Assembly: GCA_003645385.1 (NCBI GenBank)
Contig: QNEY01000116.1
Coordinates: forward strand, 1-6,152
Source: Gammaproteobacteria bacterium
GTDB lineage: Bacteria; Pseudomonadota; Gammaproteobacteria; Nitrosococcales; Methylophagaceae
Direction of reading: 5' to 3'
DNA length: 6,152 nt
The translations under genes were made by a program, and so were the position numbers. This document shows, in pieces, positions 1-4,514 of the stretch. The notes under the pieces were generated by a model that was given only the letters and a program-made list of their open reading frames with translations, did no database searches and was not told the DNA's origin. Every line of letters starts with the position of its first letter. The stretch's first letter is position 1.

Positions 1-5
1 AAGTA

Positions 6-31
6 TTATTGTCTACGAGAGTAGATAATGA
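6..31 (+). other. 11-bp stem-loop with GAGA tetraloop upstream of the transposase remnant
   Basis: Bases 6-16 pair with 21-31 (TCTAC at 12-16 with GTAGA at 21-25, extended outward with two G-T wobbles) around the loop GAGA, a GNRA-type tetraloop in RNA. It lies just before the Shine-Dalgarno (GAGGTG, 37-42) of the transposase fragment. A hairpin close to an IS end can reduce transposase translation from transcripts that read in from outside; that role is inferred here. There is no T-run, so it is not an intrinsic terminator. Confidence 0.5.
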
Positions 32-46
32 CATCCGAGGTGACCA

Positions 47-165
47 ATGCAACAACGAAGAAAATACACGCAAGAATATAAGCTAGAAGCAGTTCAATTA
101 GTCTTGCAATCAGAGATAGCTATTTATCGATCGCTACCAATTTAGGTATCAATGACAATTGTAAT
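47..165 (+). pseudogene. Fossil N-terminus of an IS3-family OrfA-type transposase (frameshifted)
   Basis: From the ATG at 47 the reading is MQQRRKYTQEYKLEAVQLVL, the typical opening of the HTH_Tnp_1 / IS3-IS911 OrfA DNA-binding protein. It has a Shine-Dalgarno GAGGTG at 37-42. This frame ends in a stop at about 143-145. Around 112-115 the homology moves to another frame, where DSYLSIATNLGIND continues the helix-turn-helix expected there; that is consistent with loss of one base. After about 160 recognisable similarity stops, and no OrfB (integrase, DDE) follows. What remains is a dead IS fragment of some 40 codons out of a usual 90-100. Its presence marks the left flank as a site of past transposition. 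The family assignment rests on the N-terminal motif alone. Confidence 0.6.
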
Positions 166-389
166 GGTTTAATGATTCAGGACACCGAGTTAGATATTTT
201 CGATGAAGCTATCCATCTTCGTGTTCTGATTTTGTCGACCATTACAAATGAGGTTAGAGAGATCATTAAGGAATATAGAAGCAGTAAATAGTCAGACGAA
301 AGATGGGCACCTTTTTTGAGGATTTTGTTGACCGTTACAATATTTTTCAGCCACACTTGGTTACATTAAAAAAGAAGAGGGTAAATGTT

Positions 390-659
390 ATGGTTTACGT
401 CAAAAGGATTGTTCTGGATGTGCTTAAGCCCCATCAACCTAATGCACTGGAGTTTTCTCAGGCCATTGCTGAAGTAGGAGTCGACTATCGTGTGCGCTTG
501 ACCGTCCTTGAAGTCGATGAAAACACTGAAACACTTCGCGTTGAGGTGGAGGGAGGTGCTATTGATTTTGAGGCGATTCAATCTGCCATAAGCGGTATGG
601 GAGGTTCGCTTCACAGTATTGATGAAGTAGAAGTTCAAAGTGAAACGGATGTTGATTAA
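390..659 (+). CDS. DUF211 family protein (COG1888 type)
   Basis: An 89-residue soluble protein of unknown biochemical function, recognised as DUF211 by its opening (VKRIVLDVLKPHQPN, residues 4-18), the central VDYRVRLTVLEVDENTETLR (31-50) and the closing ISGMGGSLHSIDEV (67-80). The alternation of strands and helices fits the small ferredoxin-like fold known for the family, and the protein is rich in acidic residues. An in-frame ATG at 303 would add 29 residues with no family counterpart. The start at 390 gives the family length of about 90 residues and has a strong Shine-Dalgarno, AAGAGGG at 375-381, 8 nt upstream. The TIGR00267 transporter gene begins 6 nt after the stop, so the two are almost certainly co-transcribed and the protein may serve that transporter (inference). 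DUF211 is known mainly from archaea, which makes its bacterial setting notable. No convincing promoter was found upstream. Confidence 0.88.
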   Translation: MVYVKRIVLDVLKPHQPNALEFSQAIAEVGVDYRVRLTVLEVDENTETLRVEVEGGAIDFEAIQSAISGMGGSLHSIDEVEVQSETDVD

Positions 660-665
660 GGATCC

Positions 666-1250
666 ATGAGTTTGTTAAACCAGGCAAGATTTCTGCTGCG
701 CATCACCGGTACCCACGACATTGTGCGGCGCTATTTTGTGGTCAACGGGTTTGATGGTGCACTCACCATGCTGGGTCTCATCATCGGGTTTCATGTCAGT
801 GCACATGCCGATTTATCTATCATTATTAACGTTTGCCTTGGTGCGGCCATTGCTCTGGGAATGAGTGGTGTGAGTAGCGCCTACGTCAGTGAAGTAGCAG
901 AACGAAAGCGTGCCTTGAGGAAACTGGAGGAGGCTATGATTAGCGATCTTAACAAAAGCACACATGGCAAGGCGGCACGCTTAGCGCCATTGTTGATCGC
1001 TCTGGTTAACGGCTTGGCACCTCTTATTATTTCACTTCTGATACTGACTCCACTATGGTTGTCGAATACCGGTGTCACCTTGCCGGTATCACCGCTCTAT
1101 GTTGCTATCATGATTGCGCTGCTGCTGATCTTCTTACTGGGTGTTTTCCTTGGCCGAATTGCAGACATTTCATGGCTACGCAGTGGCATTCAGACCTTGC
1201 TGGTAGCCTTAGTGACTGCTGCACTCATTTATCTGTTTACTGTTCAATAA
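666..1250 (+). CDS. TIGR00267 family (CCC1/VIT1-like) membrane transporter, probable Fe/Mn
   Basis: A 194-residue integral membrane protein of the VIT1/CCC1 superfamily, whose characterised members move Fe2+ or Mn2+ out of the cytoplasm by proton exchange. The signature YFVVNGFDGALTMLG (residues 23-37) matches the NG-x-DG motif at the first membrane helix. SGVSSAYVSEVAERKRALRKLE (67-88) follows the second helix, with the charged stretch and Glu76/Glu79 corresponding to the region that binds metal in VIT-type proteins. About five membrane segments can be seen (roughly 29-46, 51-75, 108-131, 143-163, 173-191), as usual for TIGR00267, and the length is complete. The start is 6 nt after the DUF211 stop; AAGGA (658-662) is a close-spaced Shine-Dalgarno overlapping that stop, so translation is likely coupled. 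A truncated P-type ATPase begins 1 nt after its stop. The actual metal cannot be deduced. Confidence 0.88.
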   Translation: MSLLNQARFLLRITGTHDIVRRYFVVNGFDGALTMLGLIIGFHVSAHADLSIIINVCLGAAIALGMSGVSSAYVSEVAERKRALRKLEEAMISDLNKSTHGKAARLAPLLIALVNGLAPLIISLLILTPLWLSNTGVTLPVSPLYVAIMIALLLIFLLGVFLGRIADISWLRSGIQTLLVALVTAALIYLFTVQ

Positions 1251-1251
1251 G

Positions 1252-1314
1252 ATGCAGCCGATAGTCTGGCATAGACTTGAAGCTGATGAAGCGTTGCGGC
1301 ACCTCAAATCTTCG
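1252..1314 (+). pseudogene. Truncated N-terminus of a cation-transporting P-type ATPase
   Basis: An ATG one base after the transporter stop opens MQPIVWHRLEADEALRHLKS, which matches the N-terminal cation-ATPase domain (typically W-H-x-L-x-x-x-E-x-L-x-x-L) of Ca2+/Mg2+-type P-type ATPases, proteins of about 900 residues. After some 20 codons the homology ends at the point where a tRNA-Cys-like 3' end begins (1311). The frame then runs through unrelated sequence to a TGA at 1357-1359. The 1-nt spacing indicates that an intact ATPase was once the third gene of the DUF211-transporter operon, and that an insertion or recombination removed the rest. The fragment is short, so the family call is moderately sure; the break point is inferred from the end of similarity. 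Confidence 0.6.
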
Positions 1315-1332
1315 ATTCCGACCGTAGCCTCC
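1311..1332 (+). repeat. tRNA-Cys 3'-end fragment, left copy of an att-like direct repeat
   Basis: Reads as a tRNA tail: T-loop TTCGATT (1311-1317), T-stem 3' strand CCGAC (1318-1322), acceptor 3' strand CGTAGCC (1323-1329), then discriminator T and CC. Discriminator U73 before CCA is characteristic of tRNA-Cys, and TTCGATTCCGACC is the usual end of proteobacterial tRNA-Cys. The 5' part of the tRNA is absent: the bases before it do not form the other half of the T-stem. It matches the copy at 2719-2740 at 19 of 22 positions, with weaker similarity for about 12 bases beyond. Such 3' tRNA duplicates are typical attachment-site remnants of tRNA-integrating elements. Confidence 0.6.
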
Positions 1333-1390
1333 CCACTTCTTCATCTATCACTTCCATGAATTTTTCAGGGATTTCGTTATCAATACACGC

Positions 1391-1412
1391 TCTTTAATCT
1401 TTCGATTAAAGA
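1391..1412. other. Perfect 9-bp inverted repeat downstream of hxlR
   Basis: TCTTTAATC (1391-1399) and GATTAAAGA (1404-1412) form a perfect 9-bp stem with a 4-base loop. Read on the minus strand, the hxlR sense, the loop is GAAA, a stable tetraloop. It begins 58 nt past the hxlR stop and is AT-rich with no following T-tract, so it is not a standard intrinsic terminator. It could protect the 3' end of the hxlR transcript. Confidence 0.45.
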
Positions 1413-1469
1413 ATCCAAGACCAAATTTTCCATTATCTCTATTACACCATCACATGTCAGGTGAGGATC

Positions 1470-1802
1470 TTACTCATCATTAGCCATCTTTCCCCAGTCA
1501 TGCATTGCCCAAAGAACGGGCTCCAGTGTCTTCCCAAGTTCAGTCAAGGAATACTCTGTTTTTGGTGGGACTTCAGCATAAGCTTTCCTATTAACAATGT
1601 TATCGGCTTCAAGTTCACGTAACTGTGAAGTCAGCATTCGCTGTGTGATGGCTGGTATCAGTCGACGTAATTCATTAAATCGTTTTGTTCCATCAATTAG
1701 ATGATGAATTATCAGACATTTCCATTTTCCACCAATCACACTCATGGTGAGTTCTACAGGGCAGTTATATTTTGAAGTATTTTCAAGTCGCTGTTTATTC
1801 AT
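1470..1802 (-). CDS. HxlR-family winged-helix transcriptional regulator
   Basis: A 110-residue protein of complete family length. The HxlR signature is plain: CPVELTMSVIGGKWKCLIIHHL (residues 14-35) leads into the winged helix, followed by FNELRRLIPAITQRMLTSQLRELEADNIVNRKAY (42-75) with the recognition helix, then the wing and PPKTEYSLTELGKTL (79-93). Cys14 is at the conserved N-terminal position used by YodB, HypR and related members for sensing quinones, aldehydes or disulfide stress by thiol modification; a second cysteine is Cys29. The ATG at 1802 places the conserved cysteine at the usual distance from the N-terminus. The Shine-Dalgarno is weak. It is transcribed away from the cysteine hydrolase gene across a 143-bp intergenic region with inverted repeats over both likely promoters, so it probably represses its own gene and the hydrolase gene. 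The inducer is unknown. Confidence 0.9.
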   Translation of the reverse strand: MNKQRLENTSKYNCPVELTMSVIGGKWKCLIIHHLIDGTKRFNELRRLIPAITQRMLTSQLRELEADNIVNRKAYAEVPPKTEYSLTELGKTLEPVLWAMHDWGKMANDE

Positions 1803-1815
1803 AAATACTCACTTA

Positions 1816-1832
1816 AGTATATTTTTTATACT
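1816..1832. promoter_or_regulatory. Inverted repeat AGTATA-N5-TATACT, candidate HxlR operator over the hxlR -10
   Basis: AGTATA (1816-1821) and TATACT (1827-1832) form a perfect 6-bp palindrome with a 5-base spacer. It lies 14 bp upstream of the hxlR start codon and overlaps the proposed -10 element of that gene, the position expected of an autorepressor site. The dyad symmetry fits a dimeric winged-helix protein. Binding is inferred, not shown. Confidence 0.45.
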
Positions 1833-1844
1833 AGGGCACTTTAA
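1816..1844 (-). promoter_or_regulatory. Candidate sigma70 promoter of hxlR
   Basis: On the minus strand, TTAAAG (1844-1839) and TATACT (1821-1816) are separated by 17 bp. The -10 differs from consensus by one base; the -35 is poor. It would give a 5' leader of roughly 10 nt and is covered by the AGTATA/TATACT palindrome. Confidence 0.35.
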
Positions 1845-1846
1845 TG

Positions 1847-1867
1847 TGCGTACTTACGAAATACGCA
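1847..1867. promoter_or_regulatory. Inverted repeat TGCGTA-N9-TACGCA in the hxlR-ycaC intergenic region
   Basis: TGCGTA (1847-1852) and TACGCA (1862-1867) form a perfect 6-bp dyad with a 9-base spacer. A further overlapping dyad is CTTAC (1853-1857) with GTAAG (1869-1873). Both overlap the proposed -35 and spacer of the hydrolase promoter, as expected for a repressor site that controls it. They differ in sequence from the 1816-1832 palindrome, so one regulator binding all of them is uncertain. Confidence 0.4.
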
Positions 1868-1882
1868 TGTAAGAACTATAGT
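1854..1882 (+). promoter_or_regulatory. Candidate sigma70 promoter of the cysteine hydrolase gene
   Basis: TTACGA (1854-1859) and TATAGT (1877-1882) are separated by 17 bp. The -10 is good and the -35 weak. It lies about 65 bp before the hydrolase start codon and coincides with the dyad repeats at 1847-1873. Confidence 0.35.
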
Positions 1883-1910
1883 GACTATTCTTAAGCGAGG
1901 CAAGTATCAA

Positions 1911-1949
1911 ATGGTTCTTGTGATTAATAACGACTGGAGAAGAAAATGA
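1911..1949 (+). CDS. 12-codon upstream ORF overlapping the hydrolase start (ATGA)
   Basis: ATG at 1911 encodes MVLVINNDWRRK and ends in a TGA that overlaps the hydrolase start codon as ATGA (1946-1949). A GAGG (1897-1900) precedes it by 10 nt. This arrangement would allow translational coupling of the hydrolase to the short frame. The hydrolase has its own good Shine-Dalgarno inside the short frame, and no codon bias or conservation can be judged at this size, so chance is a real possibility. Confidence 0.25.
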   Translation: MVLVINNDWRRK

Positions 1950-2590
1950 CGAATATTAATGAACACATCGATAGGTATTTTGCAGACAGACTAACTCCCG
2001 ATAATGCTGCATTACTTTTGGTTGATCACCAGTCAGGCCTGGCATTAGGTATAGAAACCATGAATCCTGAAACTTTTCGGAATAATGTTGTCGCTATGGC
2101 AAAAATAGGCAAGATTTTTAAATTGCCAACAATTATAACTACCAGTGCTGATACGGGTCCAAACGGTCCCTTAATGCCTGAGATCACCAATGTATTTCCA
2201 GATGTAGAAATTATTCGCCGAGAGGGAGAAATTAATGCATGGGATGCTCCTAAGTTTAAAAAAACAGTAGAAGCCACAGGTAGGAAAAAACTAATTATTG
2301 CTGGAATATCAACAGATGTTTGCTTGCTTTTTCCTGTACTGTCAGCAATAGCAGAAGGTTATGATGTTTATGCGGTATTTGACTCATCAGGAACATGGAA
2401 TGATATTGCTCAGCAGGCAACGATGATGAGGCTTGCACAAGCCGGCTGTAAAACGACTAACTGGGTGTCTGTGGCAGCTGAATTACAAAATGACTGGCGC
2501 AATTCAACAGGAGAAGAGCTTGCAGCTTTGTTCAGTGAACACTTAAGCTTTTATGGTCATCTCATCAGCAATCTGACAGCACCAGTATAG
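1946..2590 (+). CDS. ycaC: YcaC-type isochorismatase-family cysteine hydrolase
   Basis: A 214-residue cytoplasmic protein of the isochorismatase-like hydrolase superfamily, closest in appearance to E. coli YcaC, a multimeric hydrolase of unresolved substrate. The catalytic elements are present: Asp27 in LLLVDHQSGL (23-32), Arg92 in IIRREGEINAW (89-99) where the family has a basic residue, and nucleophile Cys126 in IIAGISTDVCLLFP (117-130). YcaC hallmarks include TTSADTGPNGPLMPE (65-79), NAWD (97-100), FDSSGTWN (145-152) and the tail AAELQNDWRN (177-186). The length is normal. The start has Shine-Dalgarno GGAG (1936-1939), 6 nt upstream. It is divergent from an HxlR regulator, a common pairing for inducible detoxification enzymes, so response to reactive electrophiles or amide-type substrates is a reasonable inference. 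The pair lies between two tRNA-Cys-like repeats, suggesting acquisition by transfer. Confidence 0.9.
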   Translation: MTNINEHIDRYFADRLTPDNAALLLVDHQSGLALGIETMNPETFRNNVVAMAKIGKIFKLPTIITTSADTGPNGPLMPEITNVFPDVEIIRREGEINAWDAPKFKKTVEATGRKKLIIAGISTDVCLLFPVLSAIAEGYDVYAVFDSSGTWNDIAQQATMMRLAQAGCKTTNWVSVAAELQNDWRNSTGEELAALFSEHLSFYGHLISNLTAPV

Positions 2591-2718
2591 GTGTTAGAAG
2601 GTAAAGAGTAGTTTTCAGAAGCACTGGCAGGTTAAATAGGTCTAGAAGATAATGCTTGGAGAGAGCTAGAAAGTTATTGGTTTCCCTTGCGATCATTTAA
2701 ATATAGTGTAATTTTGTG

Positions 2719-2741
2719 TTTGATTCCAACCGCAGCCTCCA
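2719..2741 (+). repeat. tRNA-Cys 3'-end fragment, right copy of an att-like direct repeat
   Basis: T-loop TTTGATT (2719-2725), T-stem 3' strand CCAAC (2726-2730), acceptor 3' strand CGCAGCC (2731-2737), discriminator T (2738) and CCA (2739-2741). The complete TCCA end fits tRNA-Cys. As in the left copy, there is no preceding tRNA body and the other T-stem strand is degenerate. It differs from the left copy at three of 22 positions, so the two copies are not a recent exact duplication. Confidence 0.6.
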
Positions 2742-2770
2742 TTTCTTTATATCCCCATTATCCCTTTGTT

Positions 2771-2797
2771 CAAGGTGCAAGTCTTGTAGACCCACCG
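2771..2797 (+). repeat. Second tRNA-like 3' tail (tRNA-Ile-like), degenerate
   Basis: CAAGG (2771-2775) can pair with TCTTG (2782-2786, one G-T) around a 6-base loop TGCAAG, like a T-arm lacking one loop base. TAGACCC (2787-2793), A and CCG follow, resembling the acceptor and CCA end of bacterial tRNA-Ile genes that begin GGGTCT. No matching 5' half (GGGTCTA) is found upstream. A terminator begins 10 nt later, the usual layout behind a real tRNA gene. The identity is tentative. Confidence 0.3.
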
Positions 2798-2806
2798 TTT
2801 ATATCA

Positions 2807-2840
2807 GCCCCATCTCACTAGCGAGGGTTGGGGCCTTTTT
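2807..2840 (+). terminator. Rho-independent terminator
   Basis: GCCCCA (2807-2812) pairs with TGGGGC (2829-2834), extended inward by CTC/GGG-type pairs past one T-T mismatch to an 8-base loop, and is followed by CTTTTT (2835-2840). The T-run is on the plus strand, so it ends rightward transcription from the hydrolase gene (or the lost tRNA) before it meets the convergent antiporter gene. The minus-strand side has no T-run. Confidence 0.75.
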
Positions 2841-2850
2841 ATGAAAGCCA

Positions 2851-2878
2851 TTAGATCTTCTTATCCAAATAGATCTAA
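2851..2878. other. 8-bp inverted repeat spanning the antiporter stop codon
   Basis: TTAGATCT (2851-2858) and AGATCTAA (2871-2878) are perfect inverted copies with a 12-base loop that contains the antiporter stop codon (2861-2863). On the antiporter transcript this would form a 3'-terminal AU-rich hairpin. No T-run follows on the minus strand, so it is not a typical terminator. Confidence 0.4.
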
Positions 2879-4498
2879 AACAGCTTCAGCTGCTGCATCG
2901 TTATAAGGTAGCATTACATGGTCAGCACCCGCAGCTTTCAATTGTGTTGCATCAAGAAGGCTATGGGCCGTCGCTGCGACCTGTCCCTTGAAGCCCTGCT
3001 CACGCAAACTATGCAGCAGTGCTAGATTGACATGCCTTTCTCGCACACTACTTATAATCCATCGTACTTGCCCAAGTGGAAGTGATGAAAGAAATTCAGG
3101 ATCCTCAGCATCACCATAATGCAATGTAGTTCCATCCTCCTTATAACGGTGCACCAGATCTGGATCAAAATCTACGCCTAGCACTCGGAAGCCACGTTTC
3201 TGAAGCTCCCTTGCTATTCCAGTTCCAAACCGGCCTAAACCAAACAGAATGACATCATAATCGCCTGATTCTACATTCAAATCGTGAGCATCTTCTCGGT
3301 CTGTCTGTTTGCGTTCAAACATAGACAGAAATGGAGAAATAAGCTCGTAGATGGGGTGGGAATATAGAATCATATAGGTAGAGACACTAATGGTGATCAA
3401 GCCCACTAAAGTGATTAGACTCATGGTGTCAGTGTTTATATGGCCAAGACTTAAACCCAGAGCCCCAAGGATGAGAGAGAACTCACTGATTTGAGCTACT
3501 GTTAGACCGGCCAAAAAACCGGTACGTTTTCGGTAGCCCATGAATCCCATGATACTCATCACAATCAAGGGGTTTCCAATGAGCACGAATAACGAAAGCA
3601 ATATGGCCGGCCATATTTGGTCGCCTAGTTTTGCTAATTCTAAACCTGCACCGAGATCAATAAAAAAGAAAAGTAGTAGAAAATCTCGCAGACCCACAAG
3701 ACGGGCACCAATAGCTTCACGGAAGGGTGTGGAAGCCAAAGAAACACCCGCGAGAAAGGCACCCACTTCTTTGCTGAATCCTAGATGTACTCCTACTGCA
3801 CCTAGTGTCACTGCCCAAGCAACAGCAAACAGTACGAGCAGTTCTGTCGAGCGGGCCAGCTGATGTAAAAGCGGTGTTAATGCGTAACGCATCAATAACC
3901 CGATAGCGGCAAGAAATAGGCCGCCTTTGACCAGGACTTCGATAGCTTCCCGGCCAAGACTGGTAGAGTTGCTTGCTTCACCTAATGCAGTCAGACCAAT
4001 CATTACGAGGATTACGACAATATCCTGAATGATTAGGAATCCGATTGCGATACGCCCATGCAGAGTATCCACTTCACGTTTGTCAGACAATAGCTTGACG
4101 ATGATAATGGTACTAGAGAAGGTTAACGCCACTGCTACGTAGAGAGATGTTATTGAATCCATCCCTAAAGTGACAGCGATTACATAGCCGACCACAGAGG
4201 TGAAAAATACCTGTCCTAAGCCTGTAGCCAGTGCCACTGGCCCCATAGTTCGGATGATGTGTAAATCCAGTTTGAGACCGACCACAAACAACAATAACGC
4301 GATGCCCATTTGGGCTAGCAGATCAACCTGATCGTTTGCCGTCACCCAGCCTAAGGCTGATGGCCCAACTAAGATGCCCACAGCGATGAAAGCAACAATC
4401 AGCGGCTGGCGTAACCGCACACCGATAGCGCCAATAATAGCGGCTAACAGCAGAAGTACGGCTATTTCTGTAAAAACATCAGTGAAAATTGGAGTCAT
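2861..4498 (-). CDS. CPA2-family cation:proton antiporter with C-terminal RCK-N (TrkA-N) domain
   Basis: A 545-residue inner-membrane antiporter of the Kef/YbaL type, exchanging K+ or Na+ for H+. The transport domain fills about residues 5-385 with 12-13 membrane helices. It contains GILVGPSALG (41-50), GLKLDL (74-79), FSSTIIIVKLL (127-137) and the CPA2 ion-site motif IIQDIVV (156-162) with Gln158-Asp159. A linker (about 390-412) leads to a Rossmann RCK-N domain (about 413-545). The nucleotide loop is GLGRFG (420-425), and Asp443 ends strand 2 (VLGVDFDPD), suggesting NAD(H) binding that gates transport. The chain ends after RCK-N with no RCK-C domain. It is the last gene of a usp-psiE-antiporter operon, starting 16 nt after the psiE stop without a clear Shine-Dalgarno, so translational coupling is likely. 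The start matches the family N-terminus. Kef versus YbaL subtype and ion preference are not resolved. Confidence 0.9.
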   Translation of the reverse strand: MTPIFTDVFTEIAVLLLLAAIIGAIGVRLRQPLIVAFIAVGILVGPSALGWVTANDQVDLLAQMGIALLLFVVGLKLDLHIIRTMGPVALATGLGQVFFTSVVGYVIAVTLGMDSITSLYVAVALTFSSTIIIVKLLSDKREVDTLHGRIAIGFLIIQDIVVILVMIGLTALGEASNSTSLGREAIEVLVKGGLFLAAIGLLMRYALTPLLHQLARSTELLVLFAVAWAVTLGAVGVHLGFSKEVGAFLAGVSLASTPFREAIGARLVGLRDFLLLFFFIDLGAGLELAKLGDQIWPAILLSLFVLIGNPLIVMSIMGFMGYRKRTGFLAGLTVAQISEFSLILGALGLSLGHINTDTMSLITLVGLITISVSTYMILYSHPIYELISPFLSMFERKQTDREDAHDLNVESGDYDVILFGLGRFGTGIARELQKRGFRVLGVDFDPDLVHRYKEDGTTLHYGDAEDPEFLSSLPLGQVRWIISSVRERHVNLALLHSLREQGFKGQVAATAHSLLDATQLKAAGADHVMLPYNDAAAEAVLDLFG

Positions 4499-4514
4499 TA
4501 TTCAGTTATCAAGG

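Larger units (their letters stand above)
1311..2741. mobile_element. Possible mini-island or cargo remnant bounded by tRNA-Cys-like direct repeats
   Basis: The interval lies between two same-orientation copies of a tRNA-Cys 3' end and holds only the divergent hxlR / ycaC-like pair plus flanking non-coding sequence. At its left edge a P-type ATPase gene is cut off, which is consistent with insertion or deletion there. No integrase, relaxase or transposase lies inside, so it could be a decayed island, two adjoining island ends, or cargo moved by recombination between tRNA-like sequences. The interval appears more AT-rich than the transporter and antiporter genes on either side. It is inferred from structure only. 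Confidence 0.35.

Noticed and set aside
303..389. Upstream in-frame ATG extending the DUF211 protein by 29 residues
   Set aside because: The extension has no counterpart in the family and no good Shine-Dalgarno, while the ATG at 390 has AAGAGGG at 8 nt and gives the normal length.
1304..1393. Minus-strand 29-codon frame (containing NEIPEKFMEVIDEEVGRLRS) between hxlR and the ATPase fragment
   Set aside because: It looks somewhat protein-like but has no start near its upstream end, crosses the tRNA-Cys tail and the ATPase break, and matches nothing I recognise.
2700..2800. A complete tRNA gene in the gap between the hydrolase and antiporter genes
   Set aside because: Only 3' arms are present; no acceptor 5' strand, D-arm or anticodon arm can be found upstream of either tail.
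2636..2821. Open plus-strand frame of 61 codons after the hydrolase gene
   Set aside because: It has no ATG start or Shine-Dalgarno, runs through the tRNA-like tails into the terminator stem, and shows no family similarity.
3540..3863. Plus-strand 107-codon frame inside the antiporter gene
   Set aside because: It is antisense to a clear CPA2 transport domain, and its composition (Ser/Thr/Lys-rich) is that of a shadow frame.
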